Positions 57,058 through 64,000 of a DNA stretch of 64,000 bases are shown one piece after another. The translations under genes were made by a program, and so were the position numbers. Each line of letters begins with the position of its first letter. Within the stretch, counting starts at the first letter, position 1. The stretch spans positions 10,416,001-10,480,000 of the forward strand of contig NC_079879.1 of the NCBI RefSeq assembly GCF_029227915.1, given 5' to 3'. A model generated the notes under the pieces. It searched no databases. It was given only the letters and a program-made list of their open reading frames with translations, and was not told the DNA's origin. The stretch is from Hydractinia symbiolongicarpus (lineage: Eukaryota > Cnidaria > Hydrozoa > Anthoathecata > Hydractiniidae).

Positions 57058-58330
57058 CCCTAACAGGCAGTCAGAGGGTAAACACCTAATTAGGTTACAT
57101 GACCTAATTAGGCCAGGTATTAAGTTAGGCGACGTGATGTATATAGTATAATTAGGCGACACGTATTATAACTAGGCGTACGGAAACTTACTGTTGTAAA
57201 TACGTTGAAATCATTTTGTGTTTCGCATTATAAGTTTCATGGGAATCAAATTTGTCCACTTTGCAGACAACTTTGACCAATTATTGTCTTATTTGCATCG
57301 CGCATTGGCAACTTATGTTCCAAACCTTGTGTGGCACTATTTGTTGTTTTAGATAATGGATTTCAGCCACCCACGCCACAGGGGAAAAAATAAATGGTAG
57401 TGTTTGAAAAAGATCTTAACGTTGTTAAAACAGGATGTGAATAAAAAAGAAACATTATAAAACAAACAAATTAATTTTTACAACATCCATCTTAAAAAAA
57501 AACAAGAAACCACGATCGATTTGAAATCACACATAACGCCTTCCTGCAGAGATGTCAATATGATACAATATTTGAGGGGACGGGATAAAATTCAAGCTAA
57601 ATTGTTCATAAAACTAATTAGAACACTGTGTGTCAAAGGAGGAAGAAAAAATAGCTAAGAATAAAGCCAACCAGTCACAGAATGCCCTGTGTACGAGGTC
57701 GTGAAATTTTCTGTTTTTTTAAAAATTTTATCAAACATTGTATCACTCCGAACAGATGTTCCATTATTATTATTATTATTTCCGAATTTATATACAGGAT
57801 GAGTATGTCGGTAAAAAATACTGTTATAAATATACGTGCTGTTTCAAAAACACATGGTTTTGTATGCAAGTTTTGTCCTCTGCGCATGAGAGCTTATTTC
57901 AAAGAATATGCTCATCATCATCATCATCATTCTCGGTTTAGCGTCTCGGCTTAACGTCCGTTTATGCTCGTTTATGCTTGTGCTAAGGAAGAAAAACAGA
58001 ATATGAAGTTTTAAGATAAGGAAGAAAAACCGAATATGAGTTTTGCTTTTGTGAGATCGTGTGTGAAAAAAATAAAATGAAAACATAAACTTTATATTTT
58101 TCAAAAAGTTGAAACTTTATATATATGTTAATACAACATTGTCCAAATAAAACACAATTAATTATATGAAAGACAAATTCTTAGCTACACTTCTAGAATC
58201 AATAGGAAATACGCATTATAATGAAAATTGTTTTTTTTTGTTTGAGATGAAAAGAAAAAATTTTTCTGCATAAGGTCTCTAGATTCTGGCTAGAAACTCT
58301 ACAATCAGAAAGAAATATTACATATTGTGA
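57058..58330. other. Intergenic, no gene recognised
   Basis: Includes TAGGCGAC words at 57126-57175 and short (ATC)n/(ATT)n runs near 57765 and 57915. The small ORFs across them are repeat-derived. Confidence 0.5.
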
Positions 58331-58685
58331 TTGAGGATGGCTAGTGTAAATGTTGGTACTCTGAGAGGTAGAGTAGGTGAAGTAGTTGAAATGTTAGAAC
58401 GTAGATCTGTTGATATGTGTTGTGTTCAGGAAGTCAGATGGAGAGGAGCTTCAGTGAGATTTGTGGAAGGTAGAAGGGCAATGTATAAGCTTTTTGGGAT
58501 CGGTAATAGTGATTGATATGGAGGAGTTGGCATATTCGTTGCAGAGAAATGGGTAGAAAAAGTAATAGATGTTATGCGTGTTAATAGTCGTATTATAGTG
58601 ATAAAGTTTTTGATAGGTAATAGGATTATCACTTTTCTGTCAGTTTATGCTCCACAGTGTGGACTCAGTGAGGAAGATAAAGATA

Positions 58686-60375
58686 CAGTACAGTCCAGAT
58701 GTAAGCGTACGCGTACGCTCAAGTTTCACACCTTTTTCTCGGAGGCGATAGTTGTTTGTCTTTTGTTCTTATTAATTATCTTGCGAGTCTTGTAAGTCAT
58801 TAACTTGCGTGTAATAAACAAAAGATTATCGAAGAAAAAATAACTTATTACAACTGCGCGTAACTATTGTTAAATAGTGTTAACATAACTATTCCTAATA
58901 GCATAATTGCAAATGTTATCAACTCTATCAATGTGACACGAACAGCCATTGTTTAATATTTTTATTAAACAAAAGTTTTGCGTGGAAACTAAATAAACTA
59001 GCGAGAAGGCATTGTTGGTTGCGCGGGTTAAATAAAGCTTTTAAGAGATAGAAATTATTATATTTTAACAAAGATTGAAACTTTAATTTTGATAGAAAAG
59101 CTTTTTTAGATTGCATTTTAAAAGTTTAAAAACGAAAAACGGCGATAGAAATGTTTTTTACATCGCATTTTAAAAGTTTAAAAACGAAAAACGGCGATAG
59201 AAATGTTTTTTAGATCGCATTTTAAAAGTTTCAAAACGAAAAACGCCGATAAAAATGTTTTTTTAGATCGCATTTTAAAAGTTTCAAAACGAAAAACGGC
59301 GATAGAAATGTTTTTTTAGATCGCATTTTAAAAGTTTAAAAACGAAAAACGACGATAGAAATGTTTTTTTAGATCGCATTTTAAAAGTTTCAAAACGAAA
59401 AACGGCGATAAAAATGTTTTTTTAGATCGCATTTTAAAAGTTGAAAAACGAAAAACGGCGATAGAAATGTTTTTTTAGATCGCATTTTAAAAGTTTAAAA
59501 ACGAAAAACGGCGATAGAAATGTTTTTTTAGATCGCATTTTAAAAGTTTAAGAACGAAGAACGGCGATAGAAAGGCTTTGTTATATCACATTTTAAAAGT
59601 TTAATAACGAAGAGCGGCGATAGAAATGATTTTTTAGAAAGTTACAGAACGAAGAATGGCGATAGGAAAGCTCCGTTAGATAGTGTTTTAAGTATTTAAT
59701 ATGTTATCAACTCTATCAATGTGACACGGCGAGCCATTGTTTGATAGTTTTATAAAATAAAAGACAGCGAGATGCATTGTTTAAATCTTTAGATAGAGCT
59801 GTTGCGCGGTGGAAAAAACAAAGACAATGTTTTTAACAATAAAATGTAGCGTTATACTATAAAACGTCAAAAGTTATATTTTTGGATTTTTTCTTTCTTC
59901 GGTATTAAAATTTAACTTGTTTTCGAAATCTTATCGCGAAGGGAAAAGTCCCGAACGTAGGGTTTTTCCGTTTGCGTTGCTAAACGTTGCTTTTTATAAA
60001 AAGAACTTTTAAAAGTTTCGCATGTTAAAAAATATGTTTCGACGCATAGCATTAGTTTTTTTAAAATATTTAGATCATTGGATTTGTTATTTTTTAAAAG
60101 AGCTTGTGTTTTTTAAATAAATCGAGATTAAAATTGCGTTACTATAATTAGTTTCGTTGTTAAAAAAAATAAAAATTCAATGGCCTTCGCGTTTAATTTA
60201 TTCTCGCGCAGAGTATTGTTTTTAAACAATGTTTCTTGTTATGCTTTTGTTTTTAACACGAAGCAATTATTTTCGCGCAATTTGAAAGGAACTCGCTATC
60301 CTATTTTTTTTTTTAATGAAAGCAATTATTTTTGCAAGTTAAGCGTACGCGTACGCTTACATCTGGACTGTACTG
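58686..60375. mobile_element. 1.69-kb TA-flanked element with 34-bp perfect inverted repeats
   Basis: Left end CAGTACAGTCCAGATGTAAG (58686 on) and its exact inverted copy ending at 60375; each 34-bp end closes with the 16-bp palindrome AGCGTACGCGTACGCT. TA stands on both sides (58684-58685, 60376-60377), as for Tc1/mariner derivatives. Removing the element and one TA restores the host LINE frame. The interior carries the 52-bp satellite array and AT-rich DNA, with no transposase, so it is non-autonomous. Confidence 0.9.
59113..59640 (-). repeat. Tandem satellite, ~52-bp unit, about 10 copies
   Basis: Units read ATCGCATTTTAAAAGTTTAA, AACGAAAAACGGCGATAGAA, ATGTTTTTTTAG, which is the reverse complement of the array at 1157-1630. 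Central units are almost identical to each other; the outer ones are more diverged. Confidence 0.9.
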
Positions 60376-62200
60376 TAAGTTTTATGATGAGTTAATAGCA
60401 GTCACATCAAATTTTGGAGACACTGAACTTGTCATGGTGGGCGGCGACTTTAATGGTCATGTTGGGAAGTCATCTGAAGGTTATAGAGGTGTGCATGGAG
60501 GCTATGGATTTGGGAGCAGAAATAAGGAAGGGGAGAGATTGCTTGAGTTTGGAATGGCAACGGACATGGTGGTTTGCAACACATCATTCAGTAAGAGACA
60601 GAGTAGGCTGATAACATATGAGTCAGGTGGTTGTAAGACACAGATAGATTACTTCCTGATTAGAAAGTCAGACAAGAAAGTGGTGAAGGACGTGAAAGTT
60701 ATATCGGGGGTAGAGTGTGTTTCCCAGCATAGGTTGCTGGTTTGTGATATTATCTTGAAGAGTGTTAAAGAAGCCAAGGGAAAGTACTGGCCCCGTCAAA
60801 AAGTCTGGAAGCTGAAGGAAGAGATTGTAGCAAGACAATTTAGTGCAAAAGTTCAGCAGTTAGCCCACAATGGTCATTGTGATAGTGACAATGTTGAAAG
60901 TACTTGGACTACTTTGAAGAATTGTCTTCTAGAAGCTTCTGATGATACCTGTGGGTGGACGAAAGGACCAGCTAGATATAGACAGACCTGGTGGTGGAAT
61001 AATAAGGTTGACCAGTGTATAAAGGAAAAGAGGAAACTTTGGAAAGAGTGGAAGTCAGGTGGTAGTAAAAATATTTACTTAGAAGCTAAGCGTCGCGCTC
61101 GTACAGCAGTGTATAAGGCAAAATCAGAAGCAGAGAGAAACAGATTTGCAGATTGTTAAGAAGGGAAGACCAGCGCAATGAGGTATTCAAGATAGCAAAG
61201 CAAATGAAGAAGACTAATCAAGATGTTGTAGGTGAGAAGTGTATACGTAATGATGAAGGTGTTTTGGCTAGCACAGAGGAGGAGAAAAGGGTAGCTTGGA
61301 AGAATCATTATCAGAGGTTGCTTAACACTGAGTTTGATTGGGACGAGGATAATTTGTCTGATGATGATGTTGTAGAAGGGCCAGCTATGCAGATCAAGAC
61401 AGAATGGGTAGTGGAGGCTGTTAGGAAATTGAAGATTGGCAAGGCTGCAGGAGTATCAGGTATTGTTGCAGAGATGGTAAAAGCATCTGGATATATTGGA
61501 GTTGAGCTTATTACAAGTCTTGCTAACCAGATTATAAAGGATGGTGCTATTCTGAGTGAGTGGCAGTCGAGTGTAATAGTGAATTGTTTCAAGAGCAAGG
61601 GTGATGCATTAGAAAGGGGTAACTATAGAGGTTTGAAGTTGGTTGATCAAGTAATGAAAGTTATTGAAAGAGTGATTGATAAGTTACTTAGAGAAAGAAT
61701 TGATATAGATAAGATGCAATTTGGTTTTGTTCCAGGGCGTGGCACTACAGATGCAATATTTTTACTCAGACAGCTTCAGGAAAAGTATTTAGAAAAGAGA
61801 AACAATCTCTATTTTGCCTTTGTAGATTTAGAGAAAGCTTTTGATAGAGTGCCACGTAAAGTTGGTGGGCTATGAGAAAATTAGGAGTGGATGAGTGGCT
61901 AGTTACGATGGTACAGTCTATGTACAGCAATGTTAGAAGTCGTGTCAGGATTAATGATTCACTTAGTGATGAATTTAGTGTAAATGGTTCTGTACTTAAT
62001 CCTTTGTTGTTTATTCTAGTCTTAGAAGCACTGTCGATGGAGTTCAGAACAGGTTATCCATGGGAGTTATTGTATGCAGATGATTTGGTTCTCATAGCAG
62101 AGTCGATGGAAGAATTAGTTGAAAAGTTTGAGAAGTGGAAGAAAGGACTAGAAGAGAAAGGGCTAAAGGTTAACACAGCAAAGTCTAAAGTCAATCAAGT

Positions 62201-63627
62201 CATCCGAAAATTGTTTTTTCAATTCACTTCATTTTTGCTTGAAAAATTTAAGCAACAACAGCTTTATTTTTCATATTAACTAAACACCAAACTTCAATAA
62301 AAACAGCTAAAGTTTATCTTTATAGCTGTTTTTATTTAGGTCTTCTTCTTTAACTTATCATCAAGAAAGTCAATAGCATTAAGTTTCTGTTTACGCAAGA
62401 AAATAGTAGACAATTTTTAATCCAGTGAAATAAGCAATAACAATGACCCGAATCCAGTGTGATAAAACTTTCCTGAAGACCGCCGTCGCCGTGATGAAAG
62501 AGTAAACCAACATATCACACTACTTCGTACATGTGATTTAAAAACAATTTTTTTGCATTGTTTGAAAGAGTATCTTCATTAAATTATTGCGTATTTTACT
62601 ATCATCACCTAAATAGGCAACACTTAACCTAATTAGGTTATATATATTTCATTTTAACATAATTCTTACTTTCGCGAACATATCAAGGCACGAGTAACAA
62701 TTTTTGAATCATGGTCGCGTAGACTATCCATTCTGTACAAAGATTTTTTGCGATTTTATCTTAGGAATATGTGAAAAGCCGTTAAATATTGTAATGTCTT
62801 AACTAGGTTACATATGGCCAAACTAGTTAGGGTTAGGGTTAGGGTTAGAAAGGAGCCCTGAAAAAAAGAAGAGGCTAAAATTGTGCATATTTTACATGGT
62901 AGCCTCACAAATTCCAAGCGATATACCCTGTTTATTATTTCCAGATTGGACAATGGCTTAGAATTATTTATTATTTATATTATTTATATATTATCTATAT
63001 TATTTAATGTTGATTTTGAGTTATGCAGACCCAATTAGGGTCTTTGCTCTACCTGACAACCCCCTGCAACATCCAATGATGCACACAATGTGCCATCTCC
63101 CCAGTTTCCCTCACATGGCTTGTGTTAATCCCAGGCTATGGTACCATTTACTCACCCATATTGAATCCCATTCAAGGGGAAACTGTATCTCGAAATACTC
63201 CTTTCAACTTTTGAAAAGATTGTTATTATCTATACATATAATACAAAGCTTCCATGTGTCTGTCTGTGACTTGCAAAGACACAACCTTTGAATTTCGCTT
63301 CGGCACTCGGCAATTGCCGAAGTATTAGCAGTGATAAGGCTTACGCTTTGGCAATAATATAATAATTCGGAACATACACATTGACGCAGGACAAACATAG
63401 CAGGTTTTACAACTGAAGTTTTTATCCTGTATAAACATTTTTGAATAATTCGCCACCATATAAGGATTTTTGATATATTCCAAAAAAAAAAAAAATCCAG
63501 ACAACTGGGACGAAAAACTAACTCCATCTGATGAGAGTGTATCAATCAAACTGCCTTGCACAAGTAAACAAATACGAAGTTATACAATGTCTTGTTAACA
63601 AATTTTTATGTTTTAGAAATATAAATA
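62201..63627. other. Intergenic region upstream of the BAP18-like gene
   Basis: Nothing coding was recognised. A telomere-type run of almost four TTAGGG units lies at 62827-62848. AAATTTTTATGTTTTAG just before the BAP18-like ATG looks like a splice acceptor, so a 5' untranslated exon may lie in this region. Confidence 0.5.
62827..62848 (+). repeat. Interstitial telomere-like (TTAGGG)n
   Basis: Three full TTAGGG units and one TTAG. TTAGGG is the metazoan telomere repeat. This may be a repair scar or chance. Confidence 0.7.
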
Positions 63628-64000
63628 ATGACGCAGGCAGGAAAGGTTGCAGAAATTTTCTCCACTGCTGGAGAAGCATTTTCAAAGTTGGGTACACTAG
63701 CTATGTCTCTGCAACCCAACAGTGAGCGCCCTCAAGATGTTGGAAAATGGGGAAATGAAGAGATTGAAATGTTACGCAAGGCAGTAACACAGTTCGGAAA
63801 TGATATTGAGAAGATAAGCGAACAAATTAAAACAAAATCTTCTATTCAGATTAAAGCAGCTTTAAAACAGAGAGCTTTGGAGAATTTCGCAGTCCCTTCA
63901 AATAAGAAAAGTTCCCTGTCAGTAACAGGTTCAAGTATAGCATCTCAATTAAATAAATCTCCCATGAAAATGTCAACGATTGCAAGGACTATTGGTCAAA
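63628..64000 (+). CDS. BAP18: BAP18-like chromatin complex subunit, 5' part
   Basis: Open from ATG 63628 to the window edge (124 codons). It starts MTQAGKVAEIFSTAGEAFSK, then KWGNEEIEMLRKAVTQFGND and IQIKAALKQRALE: an N-terminal segment followed by a SANT/Myb-like domain, as in BPTF-associated protein of 18 kDa (C17orf49), a component of NURF and MLL-type chromatin complexes that reads histone marks. The human protein is about 170 residues, so roughly one quarter is outside the window. The ATG follows an acceptor-like TTTTAG by 12 bases, which suggests a preceding non-coding exon. No lesion is seen. Confidence 0.88.
   Translation, partial: MTQAGKVAEIFSTAGEAFSKLGTLAMSLQPNSERPQDVGKWGNEEIEMLRKAVTQFGNDIEKISEQIKTKSSIQIKAALKQRALENFAVPSNKKSSLSVTGSSIASQLNKSPMKMSTIARTIGQ

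Larger units (their letters stand above)
58337..62200 (+). pseudogene. Third LINE: endonuclease and reverse transcriptase, broken, interrupted by a transposon
   Basis: Endonuclease part 1 (58337-58685) shows MASVNVGTLRGRVGE and VQEVRWRG, an in-frame TGA at 58514, then IITFLSVYAPQCGLSEEDKD. The 1.69-kb insertion follows. Part 2 (60378 onward) resumes KFYDELIAVTSNFGDTELVM, GGDFNGHVG, QIDYFLIRK and a linker to 61157, where the frame shifts; the reverse transcriptase follows (IVNCFKSKGDALERGNYRGL, FVDLEKAFDRVPRK). A second shift near 61870 leads to YADDLVLIAESMEELVEKFE. The usual VHQGSVLSPLLF block is shortened to NGSVLNPLLF, a small deletion. The 3' part is lost after about 62195. The clade (RTE- or CR1-like) is not settled here. 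Confidence 0.85.

Noticed and set aside
59113-59640. Evenly spaced repeats as a CRISPR array
   Set aside because: The units are directly abutting satellite monomers without unique spacers, in animal DNA with no cas genes.

Overview
The window reads as AT-rich animal nuclear DNA, most likely from a cnidarian (probably a hydrozoan). Support: genes with short exons and GT-AG introns, non-LTR retrotransposons of several clades, many small inverted-repeat (MITE-like) elements, a Kolobok-like THAP transposon, a Harbinger remnant, and a Polinton/adintovirus-like element whose polymerase and companion ORFs resemble those I know from cnidarian genomes. The species cannot be fixed from the sequence alone.

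Host genes. Two tandem cathepsin Z (cathepsin X) genes lie at 4856-7814 and 13735-15240; each has four exons and codes for 299 residues. A four-exon Patched-domain/RND membrane protein (856 residues as I model it) spans 17774-22920. A two-exon protein with two BTB/T1 (KCTD-like) domains spans 49516-53996, and its single visible intron holds an antisense LINE. The 5' coding part of a BAP18-like chromatin subunit starts at 63628 and runs off the right edge. A possible 39-residue membrane micropeptide is at 56361-56480.

Mobile DNA fills most of the rest. 1-4 kb: a 53-bp satellite and three MITE-type repeats. 9.56-12.93 kb: a TTAA-flanked Kolobok-like element with two THAP-coding stretches, a zinc-finger/transposase-like gene and a nested MITE. 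24.1-25.1 kb: a Harbinger transposase relic. 25.83-38.02 kb: a 12.2-kb Polinton/adintovirus-like element with ~350-bp terminal inverted repeats. It holds protein-primed-type DNA polymerase B (broken), a major-capsid-like fragment, several small membrane and coiled-coil genes, and DUF4116-type repeat genes. 41.3-45.6 kb: an apparently intact two-ORF non-LTR retrotransposon with a poly(A) tail. 45.9-47.6 kb: a decayed copy of a large uncharacterised cnidarian family. 50.2-52.7 kb: a 5'-truncated LINE. 58.3-62.2 kb: a third LINE, broken and interrupted by a 1.69-kb TA-flanked element that carries the same satellite seen at the left edge of the window.

The most unusual object is the Polinton-like element. 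Its inverted repeats carry coding sequence for a SAP-like N-terminal module, so the same module heads two different genes, one at each end: a DUF4116-repeat gene on the left and the polymerase on the right. Short palindromes recur at gene ends inside it. I found no integrase, packaging ATPase or protease. The copy is degraded by stops, frameshifts and a 1.5-kb insertion, so it is a fossil or defective copy.

All coordinates and splice junctions were read by eye. No homology search, folding or alignment programme was run.
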